Source: Stentor coeruleus
Lineage: Eukaryota; Ciliophora; Heterotrichea; Heterotrichida; Stentoridae
Assembly (NCBI GenBank): GCA_001970955.1
Contig: MPUH01000042.1
Coordinates: forward strand, 62,001 to 126,000
Length of the DNA: 64,000 nucleotides
Direction: 5' to 3'
Below are positions 9,881 to 20,259 of the stretch, one piece after another. Every line of letters begins with the position of its first letter. Position 1 is the first letter of the stretch. Made by a program: the position numbers and the translations under genes. The notes beneath the pieces are model-generated. The model was not told the DNA's origin, searched no databases, and was given only the letters and a program-made list of their open reading frames with translations.

Positions 9881-11614
9881 CTACGGTATGATTGGGAAAG
9901 AAGAATTTCCATGCAATTGTTCTATAAGGTTTTTAATCTCATTTTGATTTTTCGGGTTAAGTTCTTGAGCATCATTATAAAACTTCAAAGCTCTCTCTGG
10001 GTGTCCAAGTTTCGCATATATTTTCCCAATTTGTATATAAAGATGAGATTCTTTAGAGTTTTCTTGACATAATCCTTCTAAGTATCTTAAAGCATCAGAG
10101 TCACGATTCATTTGTGATAAAAGTATGCCTAATTGGAAACGTGGAAGTGGGTTTTTTTTATCTAATTTTATTGCAGCTTCAAAACAATTAATAGCTTCTG
10201 AAAGGTTGTTTAATGATTTATAATTAACCCCAAGATAAGTTAAAAGTATACTGGAATTAGGGTTTATAGTCCTTGCTGCTTTGTAGCATTGGAGACTTTG
10301 AGTGAATTTTTCTTGTTTAAAATACATACTACCTAAACCCCATAAAGCAGTATATTGTCTTGGGTCAATATTATGAGCAGATTCATAATGAGATCTAGCT
10401 TGTTCAAAATCTTCATTTGCTAAATATTCATGTCCACAAAGAGCATATGCATAAGTATAAAAAGGATTTAATTGTATTGCCCTTGTAAAACATTTAATCG
10501 CAGTTTCCCTCTCTTTCTGCAACGAAAAAAAGTTCCCCGCAATAACCCAAGTTTGCGGACTATAATAAAAATTCTTTAAACAATTATGCAACACATAACA
10601 AAGATCTGAATTCTTTTTCTCATACCACAACGAACTTGAGTAAAAATCTGAATCTTCAATTCTTTGAGGTTCAACCTGAAAAGCTTTAGAAAAATACTCC
10701 ACCGCATTAGGAAAATCATATTTTTCAAAATAACATCTACCAATTTGACATAAAGCCCATCCTGAGTTTCTTTGTGGTTCAGGTAAATTTTTAAAAGCTG
10801 TTAATGCTTCTTCAATACTATATTGACTAAGTAATTGTATAGGTTTTCCAAGCATAATCATCATTTCGCTAAGTTCATCAGGTTTTTGTTTATTATTATG
10901 CATGCTCCAGTTGCCAAAATTCGACCCAGTAAGAGGATTAGCGGTGTTACCAATAAAAACTTGTCGCGGGTCAACAAAACTCCCAAGTTTGCAAAGTTTT
11001 TCATATGCTACCCACAAAGTTCTATTCAAACTTAACGCTTTAGTATAAAAATTTATAGCTTCTGGCATCCTACATTGTTTCTCGCAAATCTGACCTAATA
11101 AAAAATTTGCCTCTGCACTTACAAGTGGGAACTTCAAAAGAGCCCGCTCAGCTTCATCTAATTTACTAGTCTGAAAACAACAAAGGGCATACATGTAAAT
11201 GTTGTCTTCAGAAAGATTAGATTTAAGTAGAAGGACAACTTTTTGTGGGGAATTTTCTTGTATATAGCATTTAGATAATAATCTGAGTTTCAGGTCTTTA
11301 GTAATTTGACTTGCAGAAGGCTCGGAATTCAACCTTTCAGCTAAAAAAACAGCATTGCTTGTCATGAANCTGAGTTTCAGGTCTTTAGTAATTTGACTTG
11401 CAGAAGGCTCGGAATTCAACCTTTCAGCTAAAAAAACAGCATTGCTTGTCATGAAGTTGTTTAAAGCCCATTCTACAGCTTCACGTAATTGTTCTTCTAA
11501 AGGACTTAGCATATAAAAATAATAAACTTTACNAAAAACAGCATTGCTTGTCATGAAGTTGTTTAAAGCCCATTCTACAGCTTCACGTAATTGTTCTTCT
11601 AAAGGACTTAGCAT
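9881..11614 (-). CDS. CDC27: Anaphase-promoting complex subunit CDC27/APC3
   Basis: TPR protein of about 514 residues once two artificial duplications at N junctions 11369 and 11533 are discounted. The N-terminus, REAVEWALNNF..AVFLAERL, matches the CDC27 family start, where the N-terminal TPRs dimerise. The C-terminal half has at least seven TPRs with clear family repeats (FYSPQTWVIAGNFFSLQKE, YAYALCGHEYL, YTALWGLGSMYFKQEK, LLTYLGVNY). APC3 docks CDC20/CDH1 Ile-Arg tails for cell-cycle ubiquitination. It is shorter than human CDC27 because the disordered middle is small. The true ATG is at 11612-11614, only 14 bp from the next gene's ATG on the other strand. Confidence 0.9.
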   Translation of the reverse strand: MLSPLEEQLREAVEWALNNFMTSNAVFXKVYYFYMLSPLEEQLREAVEWALNNFMTSNAVFLAERLNSEPSASQITKDLKLXFMTSNAVFLAERLNSEPSASQITKDLKLRLLSKCYIQENSPQKVVLLLKSNLSEDNIYMYALCCFQTSKLDEAERALLKFPLVSAEANFLLGQICEKQCRMPEAINFYTKALSLNRTLWVAYEKLCKLGSFVDPRQVFIGNTANPLTGSNFGNWSMHNNKQKPDELSEMMIMLGKPIQLLSQYSIEEALTAFKNLPEPQRNSGWALCQIGRCYFEKYDFPNAVEYFSKAFQVEPQRIEDSDFYSSSLWYEKKNSDLCYVLHNCLKNFYYSPQTWVIAGNFFSLQKERETAIKCFTRAIQLNPFYTYAYALCGHEYLANEDFEQARSHYESAHNIDPRQYTALWGLGSMYFKQEKFTQSLQCYKAARTINPNSSILLTYLGVNYKSLNNLSEAINCFEAAIKLDKKNPLPRFQLGILLSQMNRDSDALRYLEGLCQENSKESHLYIQIGKIYAKLGHPERALKFYNDAQELNPKNQNEIKNLIEQLHGNSSFPIIP

Positions 11615-11620
11615 ATAAAA
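11283..11620. repeat. Two N junctions with duplicated flanks inside CDC27
   Basis: 11283-11368 (86 bp) is repeated exactly at 11370-11455 across the N at 11369. 11432-11518 is repeated at 11534-11620 across the N at 11533. The left copy of the second pair ends in 14 bp (11519-11532) not found on the right. These are best read as contig ends laid side by side without merging, not as real tandem repeats. Confidence 0.85.
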
Positions 11621-11628
11621 CTATAAAT
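11615..11628. promoter_or_regulatory. 14-bp divergent start spacer
   Basis: The sequence ATATAAAACTATAAAT separates and touches the ATGs of CDC27 (minus) and the coiled-coil gene at 11629 (plus). Whatever promotes either gene must lie inside the other's coding sequence or in this AT-rich spacer. Confidence 0.5.
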
Positions 11629-12525
11629 ATGAGTGGTAAAATCCCTAATTTAAAAAAGCTCAGGAATCTAATAAACGATTTCGATACTAAACTTACAAGT
11701 AAAAACTCTCAGTCCCCATATAAAACCGGTGAAATAGATGAAGAGTTGAATTCAGCCCTGCGAACAAAACCAAAATCCCATCACAAATCCTACGACAAAG
11801 AACTTCTATCGAAAGCTAAACTTGAAATGGAATTAATCGACAAAGAACTTAAAAACTCTTCATCTCCAGACGACCTCTGCATATCAAGTGAAAGTGACTC
11901 TTCAAAACTTTCCACATCATTTCACTTAACCAAATCCTCAGCTTTTTCCCAAGACAAGTCCTCAAAGCCAAAACCTTCAATAAAACAATCTCAATTAGAA
12001 ACCGCATTAGAAACAATTAAAACTCTTAATGCTACAATTGAAGATAAAGATAAAAAAATTTCAATCCTCGAATTAAAACTAGCTGAAAAAGAAGAACTTG
12101 CTGAAACATCTTTAAAAAAACTAACACAAAACACAAAAATTATAAAAAATAGTGAAAAAGATATTGTGAAAATCAAAAAAGAATATGAAGATCAGCTTAA
12201 AAACTATGAGAAAATTATAATTAAGATTGAAGATGAGAATAATGGACTGAAAAAAAAAGTTAAAAATTTAGAAAAGGATAAAGAAGGATATGAAGAAAAG
12301 ATGATAGGTTTTAAGACTCAAATACAGTCATATGAAGAGGTTAAGAAACAGAATCAGGAACTTAGGAAGAAATTTGATGAATCATTGAAGTTGATGGATA
12401 ATCTTCAGCAGAGATATGAGAATCTTGTGGAATCGTCAAGAGCTTTTGAAGAGAAAACCCGTGAGTTGTATAAGGCTAATCAAGCTTTGCAAGAGAATAT
12501 TTTGAAACTTTTGCCTGAGAATTAA
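11629..12525 (+). CDS. Coiled-coil protein, 298 residues
   Basis: Residues 1-115 are Ser/Lys-rich and probably disordered. Residues about 120-295 form one long coiled coil (ALETIKTLNATIEDKDKKI through NLQQRYENLVESSRAFEEK). No other motif is seen. It starts 14 bp from CDC27 on the opposite strand, so both may share a promoter. Function unknown; a cytoskeletal or centrosomal role is only a guess from the fold. Confidence 0.8.
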   Translation: MSGKIPNLKKLRNLINDFDTKLTSKNSQSPYKTGEIDEELNSALRTKPKSHHKSYDKELLSKAKLEMELIDKELKNSSSPDDLCISSESDSSKLSTSFHLTKSSAFSQDKSSKPKPSIKQSQLETALETIKTLNATIEDKDKKISILELKLAEKEELAETSLKKLTQNTKIIKNSEKDIVKIKKEYEDQLKNYEKIIIKIEDENNGLKKKVKNLEKDKEGYEEKMIGFKTQIQSYEEVKKQNQELRKKFDESLKLMDNLQQRYENLVESSRAFEEKTRELYKANQALQENILKLLPEN

Positions 12526-12671
12526 GAGTAATAATTTATATGAGATTTTGATGAAGATTTGTGTGGGTGTTGAAAATAGGTAATAAAATATTAAATGTGG
12601 ATAAGGTTTATTATAAGATTATGATGAGGATTTATAGAAATATAGTAAATTATAGAATTTATATAACAATT

Positions 12672-14283
12672 TTACAAACTAAAACTTTCTTTGATATTAT
12701 TTAATGCATTATAAACTTCTTCAGCTTGTTTCATGTTCTCTTCAGAGTAATCCAAAATTTCATTGATTCTGCTTTCAATCCTCCTTTCAGGTGTATTTGT
12801 GTGGTAAAGTATATTCGATTCAATTTTAGCTTTCTGAAAAGCCAAGATATTTCTTTTATAAGATGATTTAGCCTTAGATATACTGGATTCGGCATGAGGG
12901 TTTTTTTTAGTCATAACCTTTAACCTAAATGCAGTTATAAGTATACCCCCTGCAATTTTTCTAAAATACTCTTTAAACTTCAGTCTTAAATGCAAAGTAT
13001 AAGCTTTTTCCTCTCCAGAGTCAAACAGCATAATATTTGTTATCCCAACAACCATAAGAGCTACAACAAATACTCCCCATATACAAGCTAAAGTATCTAC
13101 AATCCTTCCTGGTATACTTACTGGGAAAATATCCCCAAATCCAACAGTAGTCATTGTTATAATAATACACCACATAGCATTCCCTAAATGAAAAAATCCA
13201 GTTTTAGCATCTGGAGATGTCATTGGCCTTTCAAATATCCTAAGACAATAACCACCTATAAATATCCCTATAAGAAACATACAAAAAACAGTTTTAAAAG
13301 GACTTGTTATAATCATGCATTTTAAAGCCCAGGATCTGTTGGCAATAATTCCGTTAATTTTACCAACTCTTTGAGCACGACCTGTACTATATCTGCTTTT
13401 TAGAAGAGTTAAGCGGAATATATGATATAATCTAGTTATAGCAACAATACTTAGCATTGAATTGTAGGAATATTGGACTGTTATACCTAGAACTTCATTA
13501 TAGGATTCAAAATATTTCCCTTTTAAAAACCATATTGGATGTAAAGCATTGAGTATCAGATTCTAACCCTTTTCTTATTTTAATATCAAAAANATATTGG
13601 ACTGTTATACCTAGAACTTCATTATAGGATTCAAAATATTTCCCTTTTAAAAACCATATTGGATGTAAAGCATTGAGTATCAATTCCATAATCAAACTAT
13701 ATATCTTTGAAGTTGAAACAATATCTTCATGATCATTATAAAACTGTTTAGATTTCTCCCAATTTAACTCACAATATTTCCTCCATATAATACTCAAAAG
13801 CAAAATAACTGTAAGAACTGTATTAAATATAGTAAGCCTATACCAAAGATAAATATTCCTTTCAAAAAAATCATCAGAATATTCAATATCATATAATACA
13901 GCTGAACATAAAAATCCTAATATCCCTAAAATACAATTGCATGTTGCTGATAAGCATAAATTATTATATTTCTCATTAGAAACTATAGTATTTTCCCCAG
14001 GAAGATTAAATAATCTTGATTTATTATCTAAATCCTTAGGAAGAGTATTACATTTTCTAAATGGTCGTGATGAATTTGATGCATTAAGTTTGTAGTTTTT
14101 TTTTAGGTATTCTACTATTAATTTTCTTGTTGTAGCTTCAGCTAAATGCTTGATTTGAAAACCAGATAACCCCATAACTGATGCTTTTTTTTTCTGTTTT
14201 CGGACTCTATAGTTGTCGATGTCTTTTTCAAGAGTATCATCATATTCAGAAAAATCGTCTGGTAGATGTTTTGAAAACTCCAT
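12672..14283 (-). CDS. Potassium channel, small-conductance Ca-activated (SK)-like
   Basis: One gene split by an N junction at 13593; the joined protein is about 495 residues. Upstream part: a basic N-terminus, then TM helices near LCLSATCNCILGILGFLC and TIFNTVLTVILLLSIIW. Downstream part: the S4-like segment ITRLYHIFRLTLLKSR, S5 (FKTVFCMFLIGIFIGGY), the pore with selectivity filter TVGFGD, S6 (LACIWGVFVVALMVVGI), then a basic helical C-terminus where SK channels bind calmodulin. Six TM segments, GFGD and the sparse S4 charge point to the SK/KCNN type. Ciliates have many such channels, which shape membrane potential and ciliary beating. Confidence 0.85.
13470..13682. repeat. N junction with duplicated flank in the K+ channel gene
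   Basis: 13470-13558 recurs at 13594-13682 across the N at 13593. The left copy carries 34 extra bases (13559-13592) with no counterpart on the right. The duplication breaks the channel frame in this assembly. Confidence 0.85.
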
Positions 14284-14788
14284 GGTAAGGAAATTTTATA
14301 TATATTTCAGTAAAGGATATGATAAAATTTGGTATAAAGATTATGTTATAGATTTAATAAGGTTTTGATATGATTTTTAGTTATTGGTGATGATTAGTTA
14401 TGTTTAGTTTTTAAGGATAATTGATGTGTGATTAGTGGATTGCAACTTAAAAATTTAAATCTGATGATTTGTTTAGATTTGATTTTTGAGGTTTCTGAAT
14501 TATTGTTTTAGTTTTAAAGATTTTATTATTTCTGGGATATAATGTTAGTTATTAGCTCACTGTTCTGAAACTTTTTTAGCTTTATTATAAGAGAATTGTT
14601 TTAGAGTTTATGAATCTTTTAATATAACTAAGCCAAGTTAGAAGAAAATTTTTACTAACATATCATCTTATCGCTTAATTTTCAACCTCAATTTGCCATT
14701 TATTATAATCAGAACATAAGCATATAAATTCTTCATTTAAAAAAATCAAAACCAACTTTTCCTAATAATCTAATTATGTCAAAAAAAA
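14284..14788. other. Intergenic, no gene seen
   Basis: 505 bp. G/T-rich near the channel start, C/A-rich near the FOP stop. No open frame or RNA motif supported. Confidence 0.5.
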
Positions 14789-15616
14789 CTACCGCTTTTT
14801 AGGAGGACGAATCAACTCTATATGATCAAATTCTTCCAAAGCTAGACTATTAACACTTGCATCAACACCCATTGAACTAGTTCCTTGTGATTCATATAAA
14901 TCCTTATGAGTATCTTCTTCATAATCTTCATCAATCTCTTCATCTATACTAGAATGTACAGATTCATCATGTTTAAAATCATGTTCTTCATCAGCAAGCA
15001 CATCAAAAGACCTCAAATTTGTGATTTTTTTCGGGTTAGTCAATGGTTGGAGTTTCGATAAAGTATTAGGTTTTTCTAAAGGTTTAGAAAGACTTGGTAA
15101 TGTATTTGGCAGTTTTTCAATAGGTTTAGGCGGTTCGAACTTTGTTGCAACAACTGGTTTCTTATCCGGCGTAGCATCTTTTTTCGGCATCAACCCAATC
15201 TCTAAGACTTTAGGTAATGGTTTTTCTATAAACTTAGGCATCATTTCTGAACTAGCTTCAGGGGACTCTCCTCCAATCCTCCTAGATTTTTCTAAAACAC
15301 TAAATAATACAGGTTTATTAATATCGCTTTTAACCCCAGCTTTAAAATCTAGTTCATTTCTTGATGGTCTTTTCTTTAAATTACACTCCGGGACAAATAT
15401 TTCTAATGTATTACTAAGTCTAGCCCATTCTATAAAGTCCCAAATTAACTCCAAACACATCTGCGCATCAGGGGTTTCTAAGTTTCTTAGGGTCTCAGGT
15501 TTAACTAAAGACTTATTCATAGCTTTAAGCACCTGCGCCCTTAAGTCTGATTTAAATCTGTTAATAACCCCGTTTTCTTCTAAGATATTCAAAATGTTTT
15601 CCCTTGCATCCACCAT
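14789..15616 (-). CDS. CEP43: FOP/CEP43-like centrosomal and basal-body protein
   Basis: 275 residues. The N-terminus (ILEENGVINRFKSDLRAQV, then LELIWDFIEWARLSNTLEIF and the PE pair) matches the FOP (FGFR1OP/CEP43) dimerisation region with its LisH motif, residues about 5-85. The rest is Pro/Lys-rich and then acidic (DEEIDEDYEEDTHKD), as in FOP, which is also largely disordered after its LisH. FOP proteins anchor at centrioles and basal bodies and promote cilium formation, a good fit for a heavily ciliated cell. A long antisense frame on the plus strand is a shadow. Confidence 0.8.
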   Translation of the reverse strand: MVDARENILNILEENGVINRFKSDLRAQVLKAMNKSLVKPETLRNLETPDAQMCLELIWDFIEWARLSNTLEIFVPECNLKKRPSRNELDFKAGVKSDINKPVLFSVLEKSRRIGGESPEASSEMMPKFIEKPLPKVLEIGLMPKKDATPDKKPVVATKFEPPKPIEKLPNTLPSLSKPLEKPNTLSKLQPLTNPKKITNLRSFDVLADEEHDFKHDESVHSSIDEEIDEDYEEDTHKDLYESQGTSSMGVDASVNSLALEEFDHIELIRPPKKR

Positions 15617-16625
15617 ATTATAGACTCTTACCTTAATGTTTATAAAAAATTATATGTTTGGATGAATCAAGAGAAAATTATTTATGAAGCTTTTGTTGTG
15701 AATTTTTTTTGGAATAATTATGTGGATTTTAGGATTTATTTAGATATGTTTATTAAAGAATTAAAAATATTATTATTTTATCTGGTGTGAAATTAGAAGA
15801 GATTATGTGTGCAATTGTAGTACGAGAATATTTTATAAATCTAGAAGTGGGAGTTGGGGTTTATGATTATGGCGATGTAGTGGCATTAGAACTTGGCGAA
15901 GTTGATAAAAAAAAAAATCTAATTATAGAAAGATAAACTTTGCAGGATATGGAAAATCTCTAGAAAAAAACTGTTTTTATATAAAAAATCTGTAGACTAG
16001 GCGCAGAAGTTGTAGTTAAAATACGATAAAAATCATAANAAAAAAAAAAATCTAATTATAGAAAGATAAACTTTGCAGGATATGGAAAATCTCTAGAAAA
16101 AAAATGTTTTTATATAAAAAATCTGTAGACTAGGCGCAGAAGTTGTAGTTAAAATACGATAAAAATCATAGATAATTTAGATAAAGTTTGATAAATAAAA
16201 AATATTAAAAGCTTTACTTCATTCTTTACATAACTTACTTATTCTTACTTTACTACTTTGCCTTCAATCATATTACATATCCAAAATTTCTCTAAAAAAA
16301 ATTACAAACAAAATAAAATTATTTCTAATATACATGTTTATATAATTTTCTTAAAAATCAGCAGCCCTAAATAGGATAGTGCCCCAATCTGTATCTTTTA
16401 ATACCTATTATTATAACCTAACTTATGAATTAAAATATTTTTCTTAAAATTTTTCAGTCATAATTATACTATAACACTTTCTATTATAAGAGTTATCCAA
16501 AAGGAAAATACAAAACACAATTCCAAAAACAAACACTATTCTACACCTTCTCTCTAAAAAAAACTAATCCTCTTAGCAACTCAATAATAAATCCTAATTT
16601 AAATAAATAACTAACACGTGTATAA
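15617..16625. other. Intergenic, contains an N junction duplication
   Basis: About 1 kb between FOP and phosphomannomutase, which diverge. G-rich to 15900, C/A-rich after 16200, as expected of two 5' flanks. It holds the duplication described at 15907-16171. A 43-codon open frame at 15805-15936 is noted but not called. Confidence 0.5.
15907..16171. repeat. N junction with duplicated flank, intergenic
   Basis: A 132-bp block (15907-16038) recurs at 16040-16171 across the N at 16039. The copies differ at one base inside an A-run (C at 15971). Probably unmerged contig ends, possibly from two alleles. Confidence 0.8.
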
Positions 16626-17351
16626 ATGGAAAATACAATCTTACTTTTCGACGTTGATGGAACCCTAACAGCATCACGGCAAGAAATCACAAAAGAAATG
16701 AAAGCTTTTATGCTAAACCTCTGCGACAAAGTCTCAGTAGGCCTAGTTGGAGGTTCTGACTTCATCAAAATCCGTGAGCAAGTTGGCCAAGAAATCATAG
16801 ACCGTGTAAACTACGTCTTTGCCGAGAACGGCTGTGTAGCATTACAAAAAGGTCAAGTATTTTTTGAAGAATCAATATCATCAGAAGTTGGTGAAGAAGT
16901 TCTAAAAAGATTGATAAATTTTGCTTTAAGATATATTGCTGATATTGATATTCCTATTAAAAGAGGTACATTTATTGAATATAGAAAAGGAATGCTAAAT
17001 TTATCTCCTATAGGAAGAAATTGTTCACAAGAAGAAAGAAATCAATTTGTTGTATGGGATCAAGAAGGGAAAATAAGAGAAAAATTTGTTCAAGCTTTGA
17101 GAGAAAATTTTGGAGATACTTGTTTACAGTTTAGTATTGGTGGGCAGATTAGTATTGATGTATTTCCTAGAGGATGGGATAAAACTCATTGTTTGAAATT
17201 TTTAGATAAGTATCAGACAGTGCATTTTTATGGAGATAGGACTGACCCTGGGGGGAATGATCATGAGATTTATGCTAGTGAGAGGACTGTTGGACATAAA
17301 GTTACGAGTCCGGAAGATACAAGAGCACAGGTTTCATCTTTAGTAAGCTAA
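16626..17351 (+). CDS. PMM2: Phosphomannomutase (PMM)
   Basis: 241 residues, close to the 246 of human PMM2. The HAD motif DVDGT (nucleophile Asp9, acid Asp11) opens the protein. GRNCSQEER and the second signature [15 protein letters not shown] complete the family pattern. It converts mannose-6-phosphate to mannose-1-phosphate for GDP-mannose, needed for N-glycans and GPI anchors, such as that inferred for the surface protein at 7086. The start follows a G-poor 5' flank. PMM1 versus PMM2 cannot be told apart by eye. Confidence 0.95.
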   Translation: MENTILLFDVDGTLTASRQEITKEMKAFMLNLCDKVSVGLVGGSDFIKIREQVGQEIIDRVNYVFAENGCVALQKGQVFFEESISSEVGEEVLKRLINFALRYIADIDIPIKRGTFIEYRKGMLNLSPIGRNCSQEERNQFVVWDQEGKIREKFVQALRENFGDTCLQFSIGGQISIDVFPRGWDKTHCLKFLDKYQTVHFYGDRTDPGGNDHEIYASERTVGHKVTSPEDTRAQVSSLVS

Positions 17352-17660
17352 TTAACTACTATTTTTAGGTTGGGTTTTAGAGTTTTTAAAGCTTTTGATG
17401 ATTTTTTTATAGGACGGTGTGGCTTAGTGTTATTATGTTAGTTTTTTATGATGATTAATTTAGTTTGAAAAAAAATATTTTGGAAATAATTCAATAATTT
17501 ATAGTTGACCTTAAGTTTTACCGGTATGTCTTACAGGTAGATCTAAATTTGTAGACTTATTACCAAAATAATTTTCTCAATCTCCAAACGTAAAATTCCA
17601 CTTGATGACGAAAAAGTAAAATCATTTGACAATTTTTTAATAGTGAATAATAAAAATAGG
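17352..17660. other. Intergenic, no gene seen
   Basis: About 310 bp, G/T-rich just after the PMM stop. Nothing supported. Confidence 0.5.
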
Positions 17661-17963
17661 ATGTCGAATCTTTGTGTTAATTATTGTCTTATTGTATCGA
17701 TATCTGGATGGGTGTTACTTGTAATGGTAATTTAGCTTGTAATGGGTATAAGTATTAGTCAAGATTATCAATATAATCGAATTGAAAATAGTACTGAATC
17801 TGCTACAGCTTGCTTTTTGGCTAGTTCGTTTTATGGGCTTATTATCGTGATTTGGCTTTATCGAACTTATAGAAAATATAGGGAAACTTATTATGCTGGA
17901 TATGTTAGGATACCGGCTAATGTTGAAATACAATTACATGAAATGAGAAGAAATTATGGGTAA
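17661..17963 (+). CDS. Small two-TM protein, RNASEK/V-ATPase subunit f-like
   Basis: Exons 17661-17720 and 17736-17963, joined by the 15-nt intron GTAATGGTAATTTAG (17721-17735). 95 residues. TM1 is NYCLIVSISGWVLLLVMGI, TM2 is SSFYGLIIVIWLYRTY, and the tail is basic. Length, the CxxxC..S..GW..LL..GI pattern of TM1 and the spacing to TM2 resemble ribonuclease kappa, now known as a small V-ATPase-associated subunit. The second exon alone would lose the first TM. Assignment is by pattern only; an unrelated two-TM protein is possible. Confidence 0.5.
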
Positions 17964-18252
17964 ATAAACATATAAACTGAATTATGAAGTTTTTTTAATT
18001 AATTTAGGCTTTTAAGTAATGGAATATAGTCTTTTATTATGTTTTTATGAATGATTGACTTGTTTTGGGAATCACATGGACTTAAAATTATAATTTGGAT
18101 TTTTATAACTATTTTAAATTGGAAAAAGTTATTAAAGTTTTTGTTATAACATAAAAGTGATTTTTTCCTTATATTTATTAACATTTTTTTATTTCCTGAA
18201 TTCTAGTTTGCAATAAAACTATTTCTCATTATAACTAGTTATTAATTATATA

Positions 18253-20100
18253 CTAAGAGATATTATATTTTTTTGTAGGAAATAACAACCCACGATCTTT
18301 CTGACGAATCAGCATCGCCCTTTTCAAATGCTCACAATCAGCACCACATTTTTCACGATGTTCATAAAGCGCTTCATATAATTCCATTCTAGCTCTTTTT
18401 GAAAGCGCTAAATATTCTTCTTTTGTAATATTTAACGCTTGCATAATAACATTTTCTTGCCTAAACGATTTTTTTATATCTAAAACCGAATTGCCAACAC
18501 CTTTATGTAATAACTTATCTCTTATAAGCCCATTTTTTTTCCCATCAGGAGAAGGGAAAATTCCTGAAGTTTCATGTAGATTTTCTGAAGGTGTCAAGCT
18601 ACCAAATCTACCAAATCCTTTATCACCCTTAGAAAATGGTGATACTGAGCTGTTTTTCTCCCTATAGCTTCTCTCTAAAGACTTTTCAAGTATTTTTATA
18701 GTCTTTAAAGCAGTTTTCCCAACATTATTTTTTTTTCCATACCCCATCTTCCTTTTATCTACCCCTACATTTGATGTTCCAGTATATTGTTTAATCTCTA
18801 AATTCTGTTCAGTATTTCTCTTAATAATTTTCTCCATCATCTCTTTAATTTTTTCCTCATCCTCCAGTTTTTCTTCCAATTCACACTTTTCTCTATTTAC
18901 TTCTTCAATTCTACCCATAAGCTCTTCAATCTCTTTATTTAAAACCCCAATCCTAAAATTCTTACTATTTATCACACTCATCGAATCTTGTAGTTTTACT
19001 TTCAACCCTTCTAATTCTTTTTCAATATCCTTAGTTTTATTAACCATATTTTTCATTTTTTTTATCTCAGCTTCAGTCTCATCAATCCTGTTTTTTTTTT
19101 GGTCACACTGTTTACAAGCTTCTGTTTTCATATCTAAAATTATCTTATTAAGTTCTTCACATTCTTGAACTTTTATATCTAAAATTTTTTCTACATCATT
19201 TTTTACTCGGAGTTTGTTACTTATTTCAGCAATATGGTTTTCTTTTTCTATTATAATAACTTTAAGATGCTCAATAGTTTTGAAATCTTCAAGTTTCATA
19301 TATGTTTGTGTATGTTTTGATGATAATTGGGTGTTATTTTTAGATAGTTTTGGTTTTTTAGATTTGTAATGTGCTTTAAGTTTTGTATGTATTGATTTGA
19401 TTGTATCTGTAAAATCAAGTTGTTCTACTTCAGGTGTTGAACTTGGGGAAGGGATATCAACAGTTCTAAGGTTGCGACTTAGTTCATGAAGTTTGTTCAT
19501 GATTTTCCCTAAATGCATTCTATTCATCCTTTTCATAACATTATGTAAGGAATTTATATACTTTTCAATATCAATATCGTCTTCAGGTGGATATTCTTGA
19601 CTTTCATTAACTTGTATAGCACAATCTTGAGTCTCAACAACCAAAACAGGTTTTTTATTAGTTTCTTTAGAGTTTTTAATGTTTTTAATAGAGTTTTTAA
19701 ACCCATTCCACCCACGATTCAAACTTTTACTTAGTCTGTTATCTGTTTGACTTATATATAAAAGTACACTATCAAGATATTTCTCATATATATCAGCTTC
19801 AGCATTTTGTCTAGTGTTATCATGGAGTTTTCTAGCTTCATATATTTTTAACGATATTTCTTGACTATCCAATTGTTCTTCAAGTTTTGTTATTTCACTA
19901 ATCACAAGTTGTGTTCGGGATTTTTTTGGGCTTACTGAGTACCTTCTTGTATTTGGTTCCGAGTTACTGTCAATTATTTCTTTTTCTTTACAATCTTGCT
20001 TTGATTTTGTGGATTTTGTTGATTTCGCTGACTTAGTTGACTTTAGTGTCAAAGTGTAATTTATTCTTAAAGGGTTAGATGAAATGTCTTTATTTTTCAT
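18253..20100 (-). CDS. Large coiled-coil protein, 615 residues
   Basis: The N-terminus is Lys/Ser/Thr-rich (repeated KSTKSAKSTKSTKS). Coiled coil begins near residue 60 and is dense from about 270 to 430 (CEELNKIILDMKTEACKQC and following). The C-terminus (about 460-615) is less ordered, with a conserved-looking helical end, LNITKEEYLALSKRARMEL. No catalytic motif. It resembles cortical or basal-body scaffold proteins in type only. Confidence 0.8.
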   Translation of the reverse strand: MKNKDISSNPLRINYTLTLKSTKSAKSTKSTKSKQDCKEKEIIDSNSEPNTRRYSVSPKKSRTQLVISEITKLEEQLDSQEISLKIYEARKLHDNTRQNAEADIYEKYLDSVLLYISQTDNRLSKSLNRGWNGFKNSIKNIKNSKETNKKPVLVVETQDCAIQVNESQEYPPEDDIDIEKYINSLHNVMKRMNRMHLGKIMNKLHELSRNLRTVDIPSPSSTPEVEQLDFTDTIKSIHTKLKAHYKSKKPKLSKNNTQLSSKHTQTYMKLEDFKTIEHLKVIIIEKENHIAEISNKLRVKNDVEKILDIKVQECEELNKIILDMKTEACKQCDQKKNRIDETEAEIKKMKNMVNKTKDIEKELEGLKVKLQDSMSVINSKNFRIGVLNKEIEELMGRIEEVNREKCELEEKLEDEEKIKEMMEKIIKRNTEQNLEIKQYTGTSNVGVDKRKMGYGKKNNVGKTALKTIKILEKSLERSYREKNSSVSPFSKGDKGFGRFGSLTPSENLHETSGIFPSPDGKKNGLIRDKLLHKGVGNSVLDIKKSFRQENVIMQALNITKEEYLALSKRARMELYEALYEHREKCGADCEHLKRAMLIRQKDRGLLFPTKKYNIS

Positions 20101-20259
20101 TTTTATAATTTTATGTGTTTATATTCTAAGATCATCAATAATCTTATAATAATGGCGGAAAAAAAAAGACTGTTTTTAGGGATTTTCAAAGTCAATCTTA
20201 TCCTAATCTTTAAAACATAAAAGATATCAAAAACTTATTAAAAAAAATTATCTTATAAA

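Noticed and set aside
15021-15623. 200-codon open frame on the plus strand
   Set aside because: Exactly antisense to the FOP/CEP43 gene, whose protein is recognisable; the frame's composition mirrors it.
15805-15936. 43-codon frame starting MCAIVVREYF
   Set aside because: Within chance length in AT-rich DNA, no intron or homology, and it lies across an assembly duplication.
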